A DNA stretch of 64,000 nucleotides from Streptomyces sp. WM6378 (GCF_001279695.1 NZ_LGDD01000300.1:1-64000), one strand, 5' to 3'; positions 25,318-33,094 are shown, counted from the stretch's first letter. Notes: a model not told the origin generated them from the sequence alone. A program made the numbers and translations.

Positions 25318-25560
25318 ATGAACACTGCCAAGAAGACCGCTCTGGCTCTTGCTGCCGCGGGTCTCGCCACGGGTGCCGCTTCTGGTGCCGCCTTCGCCGA
25401 CGCGGGCGCGCAGGGTGCGGCCGCGCACTCGCCCGGCGTCGTCTCCGGCAACGTGGTGCAGATTCCCGTGCACGTGCCGATCGGCGTGTGCGGCAACACG
25501 GTCAGCGTCATCGGCGCCCTGAACCCGGCGTTCGGCAACGCGTGCGCCAACACCGACTGA
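25318..25560 (+). CDS. Short chaplin
   Basis: This is an 80-residue secreted chaplin: signal peptide MNTAKKTALALAAAGLATGA, then AHSPGVVSGNVVQIPVHVPI, GVCGNT, GALNPAFGN and a second Cys in ACANTD. The ending NTD replaces the common NK, and IGVCGNT replaces VNLCGNT, making this the most divergent short chaplin here after the tailed one at 28738. GAACGGAAGG precedes ATG 25318. Confidence 0.93.
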   Translation: MNTAKKTALALAAAGLATGAASGAAFADAGAQGAAAHSPGVVSGNVVQIPVHVPIGVCGNTVSVIGALNPAFGNACANTD

Positions 25561-25761
25561 AACAGGGCCGGTTGGCGCGGCTCTCGTAGCGCATGGCGGG
25601 CGGCTCCGTGGAGTTGGGGATTCCGGAGCCGCTCCGCCGCGTCCGGGTGCGGAAGGGCGGTGCGGCCGCCCGGAGGGTCCTGCGACGCGACGGCGAGAAC
25701 GTTTCATCCAGACGGGTGACGGCCGCGAGGGGTTGAGCCCGGAATGTCCTAGAGTCCCGGC

Positions 25762-26262
25762 ATGACTTCCCCCGCCAGTGCCGTAGAGCCATCCAGGGCA
25801 GTCCTGTTGGGCTCCGTCGTCGTCATCGCGTGGAGCGGCGAACACCCCGACGAGACCGGTGATGTGCCGTTCCTCATGGCGTACTCGCTCGGTGACGGGA
25901 CCGAGGGGCCCGAGGGTGCGGAGGCCGCGGCGCGGGCGCTGCTCGACGAGCTGGGCATGCCGGCCGGCAGCGTGCTCGACAAGGACCGCGGGGCCGCGCT
26001 CCCGGTGACGCTCATCGTCCAGGGCGGCCAGGCCGTCCTGACCATGCCGTCGCTGACCGTCCAGTGCCCGGTGCCGCCCGAATGGCTCGTCGCGGCCGGG
26101 AAGCGGGGCACGGTCCAGTTCATGTTCGCCACCCGCTCGTGGCCGCGGGCGCGGCCCGGAATCGCCGTCAGCGAGGAGCAGTTGAGGGCGTTCGCGGGCG
26201 ACGAGGACACCATTTCCACCGCCGGCCACTGCGTGCTCCCCGTCCGCCGCCTGCGCGGCTGA
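25762..26262 (+). CDS. Conserved hypothetical protein (possibly DUF5949 type)
   Basis: This is a 166-residue soluble protein without signal peptide. It begins MTSPASAVEPSRAVLLGSVV and contains IAWSGEHPDETGDVPFLMAY, LTMPSLTVQCPVPPEW and a C-terminal STAGHCVLPVRRLRG. I recall similar Streptomyces proteins annotated as DUF5949, but cannot confirm it. It is followed after 33 bases by the VKOR-family gene and probably shares its transcript. Confidence 0.65.
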   Translation: MTSPASAVEPSRAVLLGSVVVIAWSGEHPDETGDVPFLMAYSLGDGTEGPEGAEAAARALLDELGMPAGSVLDKDRGAALPVTLIVQGGQAVLTMPSLTVQCPVPPEWLVAAGKRGTVQFMFATRSWPRARPGIAVSEEQLRAFAGDEDTISTAGHCVLPVRRLRG

Positions 26263-26295
26263 CCCCACCGCGGACGAGATACGGAGACGACAGCC

Positions 26296-26946
26296 ATGCC
26301 CACCCCCGGGACGATCCCCCAACAGGCACCGGCCACCGACCCCTTGGGGCCCCTACCGCCGGGCGGCGCCCCCTTCGGCGCCGGCCGCGGCACGGCCTGG
26401 CTGATCGTGCTGACCGGCGCGGCCGGCCTGCTCGCCTCGTGGGTCATCACCCTCGACGAGTTCGAACTCCTCAGGAACCCGAACTTCGTTCCCGGGTGCA
26501 GCCTCAACCCGGTGATCTCCTGCGGCAACGTCATGAAGAGTGCGCAGGCCTCCGTCTTCGGCTTCCCGAACCCCATGCTGGGCCTGGTCGCGTACGGGAT
26601 CGTCGGCTGTGCCGGCATGAGCCTGCTCGGGGGCGGCCGGTTCGGGCGCTGGTACTGGCTGACGCTGAACGCGGGGGCGCTGGCCGGGGTCGGCTTCGTC
26701 AGCTGGCTCCAGTTCGAGTCGCTGTACCGGATCGACGCGCTGTGCCTGTGGTGCTGCCTGGCATGGGTCGCCACCATCGCCCTCTTCTGGCGGGTCACCG
26801 CCCTCAACGTGGTCAACCGGGCGCTGCCCGCGCCGAGTTGGGCCAGGCCTCTTTTCGCCGAGTTCGGCTGGGTCGTGCCCGTCCTGCACATCGGGGTCAT
26901 CGGGATGCTGATCCTGACCCGCTGGTGGGACTTCTGGACCGGATGA
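26296..26946 (+). CDS. Vitamin K epoxide reductase (VKOR)-family membrane oxidoreductase
   Basis: This is a 216-residue integral membrane protein with about four to five helices. The active-site pattern of bacterial VKORs is present: loop cysteines C68 and C76 (GCSLNPVISCGNVM) and the membrane CxxC at C150-C153 (DALCLWCCLAW), plus the conserved FGFPNPMLGLVAYG. In actinobacteria VKOR re-oxidises a DsbA-like thiol oxidase, using quinone as acceptor, and so drives disulfide formation outside the membrane. No thioredoxin domain is fused. Located among chaplins, whose paired cysteines need oxidising, it may serve them (inference). Confidence 0.9.
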   Translation: MPTPGTIPQQAPATDPLGPLPPGGAPFGAGRGTAWLIVLTGAAGLLASWVITLDEFELLRNPNFVPGCSLNPVISCGNVMKSAQASVFGFPNPMLGLVAYGIVGCAGMSLLGGGRFGRWYWLTLNAGALAGVGFVSWLQFESLYRIDALCLWCCLAWVATIALFWRVTALNVVNRALPAPSWARPLFAEFGWVVPVLHIGVIGMLILTRWWDFWTG

Positions 26947-27047
26947 GAGCAGGAACGTTGGGCCGACCGCGTGAATCGCCCGCGCCCGCCGACACGCCAC
27001 GCGCGCACGGGCGTTGACCCCACTGACCAGTCGCATGGTTGAAGCCT

Positions 27048-27079
27048 CCCCGGGCCGTGCAACCAGTACCGGCCCGGGG
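27048..27079 (+). terminator. Hairpin after VKOR gene
   Basis: CCCCGGGCC (27048-27056) pairs with GGCCCGGGG (27071-27079). Confidence 0.7.
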
Positions 27080-27177
27080 AGAGCCCGCCCGTCGCCGCGC
27101 CATGGGGCGGCGGCCGTTTCCTGTGGCTCCGGGCCTCGTTGAACCCGGCATCGGACAAGGAGAGCGGACGCTTGGAC

Positions 27178-27209
27178 GGGCCCCGGAACCACGAAGGTTT
27201 CCGGGGCCC
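27178..27209 (+). promoter_or_regulatory. Hairpin in the melC1 upstream region
   Basis: GGGCCCCGGAA (27178-27188) pairs with TTCCGGGGCCC (27199-27209) over a 10-base loop, ending 48 bases before ATG 27258. It may be a second terminator of the upstream unit or a leader element of melC. The 26947-27257 gap has no ORF I support. Confidence 0.5.
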
Positions 27210-27257
27210 ACGCATGTGCCGGACGAGTCCGCGCGAGCGAGCACGAGGGAGACGCCC

Positions 27258-27782
27258 ATGAACGACGCGACATACTTCTGGCACGCACACCGGACGGGCC
27301 GCACCCGCCCCAGGGGCCGCGCCCCCGAGCCCACCAGGCCCGGCACGCCCCCACCCCGCACCACCTGGCGCGTCGCCCGGCGCGGCCTGCTGCGCGCCCT
27401 GTTCGCCTCGGCGACGGTCGCCTTCACCGCAGCCGCGCTCTCCCGCATCCCGGCCACCCCGGCGTACGGCGAGCCCGCCGGGGCGGCCGGGGTGCAGCCT
27501 GACGACGGGTTCACCTTCGACGAGATGTACGCGGGGCACCGCATCCAGGGCTGGCCCATCGAGGCCGACAGCACCGAGGTCACCGCGTTCGTGGACGGCA
27601 GGCAGCTAGACCTGATGCGCCGAGCCGACGGCAGCTACCTGAGCTCCGTGGACCACTACGAGTCGTACGCCACCGCGCGCGAAGCCGCCCGCGCCGCCGC
27701 GGCCGAGCTCGGCGCCGCCCGGCTCGCCTTCGTACCCGTGCACGGCCACGAGGAGGGAGCCGACGGTGGTGTACACGCGTAA
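27258..27782 (+). CDS. melC1: Tyrosinase copper chaperone/cofactor MelC1
   Basis: This is a 174-residue exported helper that binds apo-tyrosinase, delivers copper and carries MelC2 out of the cell. A twin-arginine-type leader is visible around VARRGLLRALFASATVAFTA, preceded by an unusually long Arg/Pro-rich N-terminus of about 40 residues. The conserved core is FDEMYAGHRIQGWP, VFVDG-like TAFVDGRQLDLMRRADGSYL and SVDHYESYATAREAARAAAA. The family's His-rich copper loop is reduced. ATG 27258 follows GAGGGAG. The last 17 bases overlap melC2, so the pair is translationally coupled. Confidence 0.92.
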   Translation: MNDATYFWHAHRTGRTRPRGRAPEPTRPGTPPPRTTWRVARRGLLRALFASATVAFTAAALSRIPATPAYGEPAGAAGVQPDDGFTFDEMYAGHRIQGWPIEADSTEVTAFVDGRQLDLMRRADGSYLSSVDHYESYATAREAARAAAAELGAARLAFVPVHGHEEGADGGVHA

Positions 27783-28635
27783 GAACCAGCGGAACCTGAC
27801 CAGCGCCGAACGCAGGGCCTTCGTCAACGCCGTACTCGAACTCAAACGAACCGGCGTGTACGACCAGTTCGTGCGCACCCACATCGCGTTCTACGTCTCG
27901 GACGGGAGCGCCGGGCTGCGGGTCGCCCACATGGCGCCGTCGTTCCTGCCGTGGCACCGCCGGTTCCTGCTCGTCTTCGAGCAGGCCCTGCAGAGGGTCA
28001 ACTCCCGTGTAACGCTGCCCTATTGGGACTGGACGCGGGACAATTCACCCGCCTCGTCGCTCTGGTCCGACGACTTCATGGGCGGCAATGGGCGGCGCGG
28101 CGACTTCCAGGTCATGACCGGTCCCTTCGCGTACGTCCGCGGGCAGTGGGAGATCTCAGTCAACGTCACCGAAGGCCGTTTCCTGACCCGGGACATGGGC
28201 CGGCCCATGAATCCCATCCGGCTGCCGACCCCCGACGACGTGGCCCGTGCCCTCGCCGATCCCGTCTACGACGTCGCGCCGTGGAACTCCACCAGCAGGA
28301 CCGGGTTCCGCAACAAGATCGAGGGCTGGACGACGGGTTCGGGCGAGGCCCGGTTCCGCAACCACAACCAGGTGCACCGCTGGGTCAGCGGCATCATGGT
28401 CGGCGCGGCCGCCGTGAACGACCCCGTGTTCTGGCTCCACCACGCGTACATCGACAGCCTCTGGTCGCGCTGGCAGGCCGCCCACCCCAGGTCCAAGCGC
28501 TATCTCCCGGAGGAGCCGCCCCCCGAGGGGGACCCGCAGCACGGCCGGGTGGCCGCGCTCAGGGAGCTGCTGCCGCCGTTCGACGTCGCGCCCTCGACGC
28601 TCCTGGACCACAGCAGGATCTACCGCTACGCCTGA
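27766..28635 (+). CDS. melC2: Tyrosinase MelC2
   Basis: This is a 289-residue type-3 copper monooxygenase that oxidises tyrosine and diphenols to quinones, giving melanin. All six copper ligands appear in place: H39 (RTHIAF), H55 (RVAHMAP) and H64 (LPWHRRF) for CuA; H200, H204 (NHNQVHRWV) and H226 (FWLHHAYID) for CuB. TLPYWDWTRD is also conserved. No own signal peptide, as expected, because MelC1 supplies export. GTG 27766 is preceded by GAGGAGGGA. Length is normal for the family. A terminator follows at 28645-28673 and is shared with a convergent chaplin gene. Confidence 0.95.
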   Translation: MVYTRKNQRNLTSAERRAFVNAVLELKRTGVYDQFVRTHIAFYVSDGSAGLRVAHMAPSFLPWHRRFLLVFEQALQRVNSRVTLPYWDWTRDNSPASSLWSDDFMGGNGRRGDFQVMTGPFAYVRGQWEISVNVTEGRFLTRDMGRPMNPIRLPTPDDVARALADPVYDVAPWNSTSRTGFRNKIEGWTTGSGEARFRNHNQVHRWVSGIMVGAAAVNDPVFWLHHAYIDSLWSRWQAAHPRSKRYLPEEPPPEGDPQHGRVAALRELLPPFDVAPSTLLDHSRIYRYA

Positions 28636-28644
28636 CACGGCGAC

Positions 28645-28673
28645 GGCCTCCCGGGGGAGAAATCCGGGAGGCC
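28645..28673. terminator. Bidirectional hairpin between melC2 and chaplin gene
   Basis: GGCCTCCCGG (28645-28654) pairs perfectly with CCGGGAGGCC (28664-28673). Confidence 0.8.
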
Positions 28674-28737
28674 GCAGGTACCGCTGGGATTCGGGACCGG
28701 CCGGCCGTCGCGAGGACACCCGGCCGGAGGTGGGGGA

Positions 28738-29007
28738 CTAGTCCCCGTAGCCGCCCTCGTGGTGGCTGTCCTCGTTGACGCAGGTGTTGCCGAACGCCGG
28801 GTTCAGCGCCCCGATGACGCTGACCGAGTTGCCGCAGAGGTTGACCGGGACGTGCACCGGAACCTGGAGCAGGTTGCCGGAGACGACTCCGGGGGAGTGG
28901 GCTGCGACCGCCTCGGCGCCGGCGTCGGCAGCGGCAATACCCGCACCGGCCAGCGCCACGGCGCCCGCTCCGGCGACGACAGCGGCCGTCTTCGCGATAC
29001 GAGACAT
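28738..29007 (-). CDS. chpG: Short chaplin with charged C-terminal tail (ChpG-like)
   Basis: This is an 89-residue secreted chaplin. ATG 29007 was chosen because AAGGAGAAC precedes it and the signal peptide (SRIAKTAAVVAGAGAVALAG) follows. The domain has AHSPGVVSGNLLQVPVHVPV, NLCGNS, GALNPAFGN and TCVN, then the extra tail EDSHHEGGYGD, which is acidic and histidine-rich and absent from the other short chaplins here. Position next to melC2 matches chpG of S. coelicolor as I recall it. It has the best BldN-like promoter of the window. Confidence 0.93.
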   Translation of the reverse strand: MSRIAKTAAVVAGAGAVALAGAGIAAADAGAEAVAAHSPGVVSGNLLQVPVHVPVNLCGNSVSVIGALNPAFGNTCVNEDSHHEGGYGD

Positions 29008-29061
29008 CAAAGTTCTCCTTGAATGGACACGCGACCGCAGACTCGCAGTCGTCATTTCACT

Positions 29062-29089
29062 TCAACGTCTCGATCGGTCATAGGTAACG
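29062..29089 (-). promoter_or_regulatory. Strong sigma-BldN-type promoter of chaplin gene at 29007
   Basis: On the minus strand CGTTAC (29089-29084), exactly 16 bases, CGTTGA (29067-29062). The -10 box equals the recalled BldN consensus and the -35 box differs at one position. The predicted leader is about 50 bases. Confidence 0.7.
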
Positions 29090-29136
29090 GACACCTGCGT
29101 CCAAAACGGTTCTGCACCGGTCACCGCCGGGCGGGG

Positions 29137-29817
29137 CTACTTCTCGCACTTGCCGCGCGACGCCCGCCGGGTGAGCGCGACCGCCGCGGCCCCCGTGACG
29201 ATCGCGCCCGCGCTCAGCGCACCGAGCAGGGAGGCCTTGGAGTCGGCGCCGGTGTGCGCGAGGTGCGGCGGGGCCGACGCGGACGGGCTCGGCGCCGGCG
29301 CCGTGGGCGTCTCCTCGGGCGGGGTGCTGCTCGGGTACGTCGGCGTGGGAGTCGGAGTCGACGTCCACGTGTCCGGGGGAGAGCTCGGCGGTCCGGTCGG
29401 CGGTGTGCTGCCCGACGGGCTCTGCGTGGGCCAGGCCGTCGGGGTCTGCGTGCCCCAGGTCGGCTCGACCGTCGGGGTCGGGGTCGGCGTGTGCTTCGGC
29501 GGGGTGCCGGTGGGGGCCGGCGACCACGGCATTTCCTGGCCGGAGCCGGACTCCTCGGTGCCGTCGTGGCCAGGGGGCTCCTCGCCCCACCTCCCGGCGA
29601 GGGCGGAGTGCGCGTAGTGCTGTCGGGGAGCGGCCTCGGGCCCGTTGCCCGGGTCGTGTCCCTTTCCCTTTCCCGCGCCGGAGTGCGGGGCGCACGCGCC
29701 GTGCGGCGGGACCGGGGCGGGGTGGTCCGCGGCGTACGCCGCATACCCGGTGCCCAGCGCGGAGACCAGTCCCGCGACGAGAGCGGCCCGCACTGCGGGA
29801 CCCGTGAACTTGTACAT
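29137..29817 (-). CDS. LAXTG-anchored wall protein with Pro/Thr-rich stalk
   Basis: This is a 226-residue exported protein. The signal peptide spans AVRAALVAGLVSALGTGYAA. The mature part begins with a small Cys/His/Gly-rich region (HGACAPHSGAGKGKGHD), then a long Thr/Pro/Ser stalk (TPPKHTPTPTPTVEPTWGTQ) and a wall-sorting signal LAHTG followed by a hydrophobic helix and the basic RRASRGKCEK. LAXTG is the class E sortase motif also used by long chaplins. No catalytic domain is visible, so the role may be structural, as a spacer or adhesin. The minus strand carries TGTTGA 12 bases before the start, without a convincing -35. Confidence 0.85.
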   Translation of the reverse strand: MYKFTGPAVRAALVAGLVSALGTGYAAYAADHPAPVPPHGACAPHSGAGKGKGHDPGNGPEAAPRQHYAHSALAGRWGEEPPGHDGTEESGSGQEMPWSPAPTGTPPKHTPTPTPTVEPTWGTQTPTAWPTQSPSGSTPPTGPPSSPPDTWTSTPTPTPTYPSSTPPEETPTAPAPSPSASAPPHLAHTGADSKASLLGALSAGAIVTGAAAVALTRRASRGKCEK

Positions 29818-29990
29818 GCCTGCGACCCTTCAACAGTAAATCCGGAGGGAGATCGGATGCTGATACGAATAATTGGGATCAGCGCCGATGCGGCCCTTGG
29901 ACCACGCGAGCCGCGCAGGACAGACAACCCGTCCGGCGCAGCCCGCGCCCCCACACGGCGCAACCCGCCTCGTACGGGGATGCCGCCCGG

Positions 29991-30971
29991 TCACCTCGCG
30001 CGGTAGGCGCGCGCGGCCTCCGGATTGCTGCCGCACTCCCACACGCCGTGCGGGCAGTAGTCGGTCAGGGTCTGGTAGACGGGCCGGTAGGTGCGGAACC
30101 AGAAGGCCATCTTGCGGATGTAGTCCGCGTCGTCCCCGTTGCGGAAGAGCCCCCACTCGGGGTACGAGACCGGCTTGTGGTGCCGGGCGGCGAACTCCAC
30201 CTGCGCCCGCAGCCCGTACGGCTCCTCGACCTGGCCGCGGAACGACATGCCCTCGGGCTGGTCGTAGGAGTCCATGCCGATGATGTCCACGTAGGCGTCG
30301 CCCGGATAGCAGTCGGGCCACGGCACGGCGTCCCGCCCCCGGTTCGGCGCGAAGTCGAACCGGAACCGCTGGCCCGGCGCCGTACGCATCGCCGTGACGA
30401 TCCGGCGCCAGTACGCCTGCCACGCGGCGGGGTCGGGGCCGCACCGATGGGTGTAGGTGACGCCGTTCATCTCCCAGCCCAACACCACGACGGTGTCGGG
30501 GAGTCGGAGGGAGACGAGCCGGTCGGCCAGCTGCTTGAAGTGGCGGTCGAAGGCGCCGTCGGCGCCCTGCCGGAGCAGCTCCCGCACCTGCTCGTCGGGC
30601 AGGCCGTACTCGCTGCGGTCCAGCATCGGCACGTTGAGGACGAAGACCCGGTCCGCGCGCAGGTGGCGCCAGCGGGCCCAGGGTGCGAGCAGCCCCGGTG
30701 GGCCCTCGATGTCGCGCCACGTACGGCCCGGCAGATAGGTGTGGCCCGCGAGCAGCAGCCCCCGGCCGCGCCACTTCTCGACGGCCGCGAGCCTGCCGAT
30801 GCCGGTCGCGTCCGACCCCGTGAAGACGCCCGCCGCGGTGCTGGACCCGGGAGGCAGCGGACCCTGCCGGTGGCTCTCGGACGCCAGCGGAACCAGCGCC
30901 GAGAACAGCAGGACCAACGCGCACAGCGCGGCCTTCCACGAGGGCGGGGCGCTCCGGGGCGACAGGGCCAT
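29991..30971 (-). CDS. Secreted GH26-like glycoside hydrolase (paralogue of 12173-13429)
   Basis: This is a 326-residue exported protein with N-terminal hydrophobic signal (AALCALVLLFSALVPLASES). It is closely related to the hydrolase at 12173: shared are LNVPM, VVLGWEMNGVTYTHRCGPDP (acid/base E167), DIIGMDSYDQP, SYPEWGLFRNGDD (nucleophile E272) and LTDYCPHGVWEC. It lacks the Pro/Thr linker and C-terminal cap of the longer paralogue and ends soon after the catalytic fold. The two paralogues lie at the two ends of the surface-protein region, suggesting an old duplication around the EPS/chaplin genes. Confidence 0.82.
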   Translation of the reverse strand: MALSPRSAPPSWKAALCALVLLFSALVPLASESHRQGPLPPGSSTAAGVFTGSDATGIGRLAAVEKWRGRGLLLAGHTYLPGRTWRDIEGPPGLLAPWARWRHLRADRVFVLNVPMLDRSEYGLPDEQVRELLRQGADGAFDRHFKQLADRLVSLRLPDTVVVLGWEMNGVTYTHRCGPDPAAWQAYWRRIVTAMRTAPGQRFRFDFAPNRGRDAVPWPDCYPGDAYVDIIGMDSYDQPEGMSFRGQVEEPYGLRAQVEFAARHHKPVSYPEWGLFRNGDDADYIRKMAFWFRTYRPVYQTLTDYCPHGVWECGSNPEAARAYRAR

Positions 30972-30999
30972 CGGGGCCGCCTTCCGGCGGGTCCGCGTC

Positions 31000-31254
31000 T
31001 CAGTTGGCTCCGGCCGTGCCGCCTCCGCGCTGGAGGGCCCCGCTCATCATGGACATGCCGTTGGTGAGGGCCTCGGCGACCCTGCCCTGCCCGCCGAGCA
31101 CCTTGGGCTGGCCGAACTCGGAGGCGCTGCCGCGTCCCGCGCTCGCGTCGGCGCCGTGTCCCGTGCTCGCGTCGGCGGCGGCGATGCCGGGCGCGGCCAG
31201 GAGCAGGAGCGATGCCGCGGCGGTGGCGGCCTTCAGACGGTGGTGAGTGTTCAT
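31000..31254 (-). CDS. Small secreted protein with leaderless-type promoter
   Basis: This is an 84-residue exported protein: signal peptide NTHHRLKAATAAASLLLLAA cut near AAADA, then a Gly/Ser/Ala-rich mature part with GHGADASAGRGSASEFGQPK, VLGGQGRVAEALTNGMSMMS and a C-terminal GGGTAGAN. No family is recognised and there are no cysteines. There is no ribosome-binding sequence; instead CGTTGT lies seven bases before ATG 31254, suggesting that the transcript begins at or next to the start codon. Confidence 0.68.
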   Translation of the reverse strand: MNTHHRLKAATAAASLLLLAAPGIAAADASTGHGADASAGRGSASEFGQPKVLGGQGRVAEALTNGMSMMSGALQRGGGTAGAN

Positions 31255-31261
31255 GCCCGGT

Positions 31262-31289
31262 ACAACGCCGCTTGCGCGAAGAGGGCACG
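31262..31289 (-). promoter_or_regulatory. CGTGCC-N16-CGTTGT promoter, leaderless type
   Basis: On the minus strand CGTGCC (31289-31284), 16 bases, CGTTGT (31267-31262), then seven bases to ATG 31254. The same arrangement occurs at 32933-32961 and 34486-34513. Confidence 0.55.
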
Positions 31290-31312
31290 CGTGCCGGGGC
31301 GGGCCCGGGTAT

Positions 31313-32584
31313 TCAGGGCTTGGTCACATCAAATGCGAAATGCTGCTTGCGTACGCGATGGTCGAAATTGGACGTGCCGAGCTCGGGTTCGCCGAGCGTG
31401 CGCAGGACCAGCGGCCGGGTCAGCAGTTCGCGCAGTACGGCCTTGATCTCAAGGCGGGCCAGATGCGCGCCGAGGCAGTAGTGCGGGCCGCCGCCCCCGT
31501 ACCCGAGATGAGGATTGGGGTCGCGCGTGATGTCGAAGACGTCCGGATCGGTGAAGACGGAAGCGTCGCGATTGGCGGACGCGTACAGCAGCATCACCTT
31601 GTCGCCGGGCAGGAAGGTGTGGCCCGACATCGCGTAGCGGGTGGTGACGGTCCGGCGGAACTGGATGATGGGCGTCGAATGGCGGACGATCTCGTCGACG
31701 GCGCCGTCCGCGTACTTCTCGAAGTCACCCAGCAGCAGGGCGAGTTGATCGGGATTGTTGGTCAGCAGGGCCAGTGCGTGGGCGATGGCGTTTCGGGTCG
31801 TCTCGACCCCGGCGACCAGCAACAGCGAGAAGAACGAACCGAGTTGACGGTACGTCAGCCGCTGTCCGTCCATGTCCGCGGACACCAGCGCCGAGATGAG
31901 GTCGCCGGTCGGGCGCCGCCGTCGCTCGCGGCCGAGCCGGGCCACCGTGAGCTCCATCCGGGCCAGCGCCCGCAGCCCCTTGCCGGGGCTCAGCAGGCGG
32001 GCGCCGAGGCTGCGCCGTACGCCGGCGTGCTCGGAGGCCCGGTCGATCTGGCGGGCGATGCGCTGCCGGCAGACGTCGGGCACGCCGAGCATCGCGCAGA
32101 TGACCTCGAACGACATCCGGGAGGCCACCGCCGAGACGAATTCGTCGGGCCGCTCGGCGACCATGTCGTCGACGATGCGTACGGCGAGGTCGCGGATGCT
32201 GACCTCGGTCTCGGCGAGCAGGCGCGGGGTGAACGCCTGCTGGACGATGCGCCGCAGCCGGGTGTGGTCGGCCCCGTCGAGGTTGACCATGGAATCGCCG
32301 AAGACCGCCCGCACCCAGCGTGCGGGCTCGGGCGAGGTGACCCCCGGCGCGCTCGCGAAGACCCGCGGCAGGCGGCTCGCCTTGAGCACGTCGGCGTGCC
32401 GGACCAGTGCGTAGAAGCCCTGTTCGGGGCGGTGCCGGGCGGCCCGGCGCTCGGTGAAGAACGCCGGGCGCGGCTCGGCGCGCAACTCCGCGAAGCGCGC
32501 CAGGCGTTGCGCGGGCGGCAGCTTCCAGAACGCCGGGTCGGCGAGATCGTCGGTGGGGGCCGGGAGGGTCCGGGGGTGGGTCAC
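31313..32584 (-). CDS. Cytochrome P450
   Basis: This is a 423-residue soluble bacterial P450 (class I), expected to use ferredoxin electrons for a monooxygenation. The I-helix motif is [15 protein letters not shown], the ExxR of the K-helix is in [16 protein letters not shown], and the heme-binding loop is [17 protein letters not shown] with the axial thiolate at C370. The start GTG 32584 was chosen because the conserved N-terminal [20 protein letters not shown] follows. I-helix Thr is present. No ferredoxin gene is adjacent, and the substrate cannot be guessed. It sits among small secreted-protein genes. Confidence 0.92.
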   Translation of the reverse strand: MTHPRTLPAPTDDLADPAFWKLPPAQRLARFAELRAEPRPAFFTERRAARHRPEQGFYALVRHADVLKASRLPRVFASAPGVTSPEPARWVRAVFGDSMVNLDGADHTRLRRIVQQAFTPRLLAETEVSIRDLAVRIVDDMVAERPDEFVSAVASRMSFEVICAMLGVPDVCRQRIARQIDRASEHAGVRRSLGARLLSPGKGLRALARMELTVARLGRERRRRPTGDLISALVSADMDGQRLTYRQLGSFFSLLLVAGVETTRNAIAHALALLTNNPDQLALLLGDFEKYADGAVDEIVRHSTPIIQFRRTVTTRYAMSGHTFLPGDKVMLLYASANRDASVFTDPDVFDITRDPNPHLGYGGGGPHYCLGAHLARLEIKAVLRELLTRPLVLRTLGEPELGTSNFDHRVRKQHFAFDVTKP

Positions 32585-32646
32585 GCTCGCACCGTCCTGG
32601 CCGCCACACGGCCGTCGTGCAACGGGATTCGGGGGTCGATCGGAGT

Positions 32647-32925
32647 TCAGCTCACCAGTGCGTGACCGGCGCGCACCGCGTCGTTGGCGGCCGTCACCGC
32701 TTCGGTGCCGGCCCTCACGCCGGTCTTCAGGGCGGCCACCTTCCGACCCAGCCTGTCCCCGACGGCGCTTTCGGCGGCGGGCTTGACCTGCGCGCCCGCG
32801 GCGCTCGTGGTCCTGGCCGCGCCGCTCAGGGTGCCGCCCAGGTCGAGGGCGTGGGCGGCGGGGGACATGGCGGCGGCGAGCGCGGTTCCGGCTGCGGCGG
32901 CGGCAAGGCATCGACGTACGTTCAT
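32647..32925 (-). CDS. Small secreted protein with leaderless-type promoter
   Basis: This is a 92-residue exported protein: signal peptide [20 protein letters not shown] cut after AHA, then an Ala/Thr/Val-rich mature region ([40 protein letters not shown]) that looks amphipathic-helical. No cysteine in the mature part, and no family recognised. Longer in-frame starts exist but lack signal-peptide logic. CGTTGT lies seven bases ahead of ATG 32925 and no ribosome site is visible. Confidence 0.68.
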   Translation of the reverse strand: MNVRRCLAAAAAGTALAAAMSPAAHALDLGGTLSGAARTTSAAGAQVKPAAESAVGDRLGRKVAALKTGVRAGTEAVTAANDAVRAGHALVS

Positions 32926-32932
32926 GTCGGCT

Positions 32933-32961
32933 ACAACGCCCCGAGCCGGGCCAAGGGCACG
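32933..32961 (-). promoter_or_regulatory. CGTGCC-N17-CGTTGT promoter, leaderless type
   Basis: On the minus strand CGTGCC (32961-32956), 17 bases, CGTTGT (32938-32933), seven bases, then ATG 32925. Both boxes are identical to those at 31262-31289. Confidence 0.55.
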
Positions 32962-32965
32962 CCCC

Positions 32966-32990
32966 GTCAATACGAGCACCCCGTATTGAC
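32966..32990. promoter_or_regulatory. Perfect inverted repeat GTCAATACG-N7-CGTATTGAC between divergent genes
   Basis: Nine-base perfect arms (32966-32974 and 32982-32990) are separated by AGCACCC, 41 bases before ATG 32925 (minus) and 105 bases before ATG 33095 (plus). AT-rich arms in a GC-rich genome suggest a dimeric regulator site. It begins five bases upstream of the -35 box at 32956-32961. Confidence 0.55.
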
Positions 32991-33094
32991 TTCGCGTTGC
33001 TGCAAGCAGGGGAACTTTGCAGTGATCAAGGCGTCGGGATCGTTCTTGCAGGGCGAACACGGCAGCGTAGGCCAGGGAAGGAAAAAGAACATCC

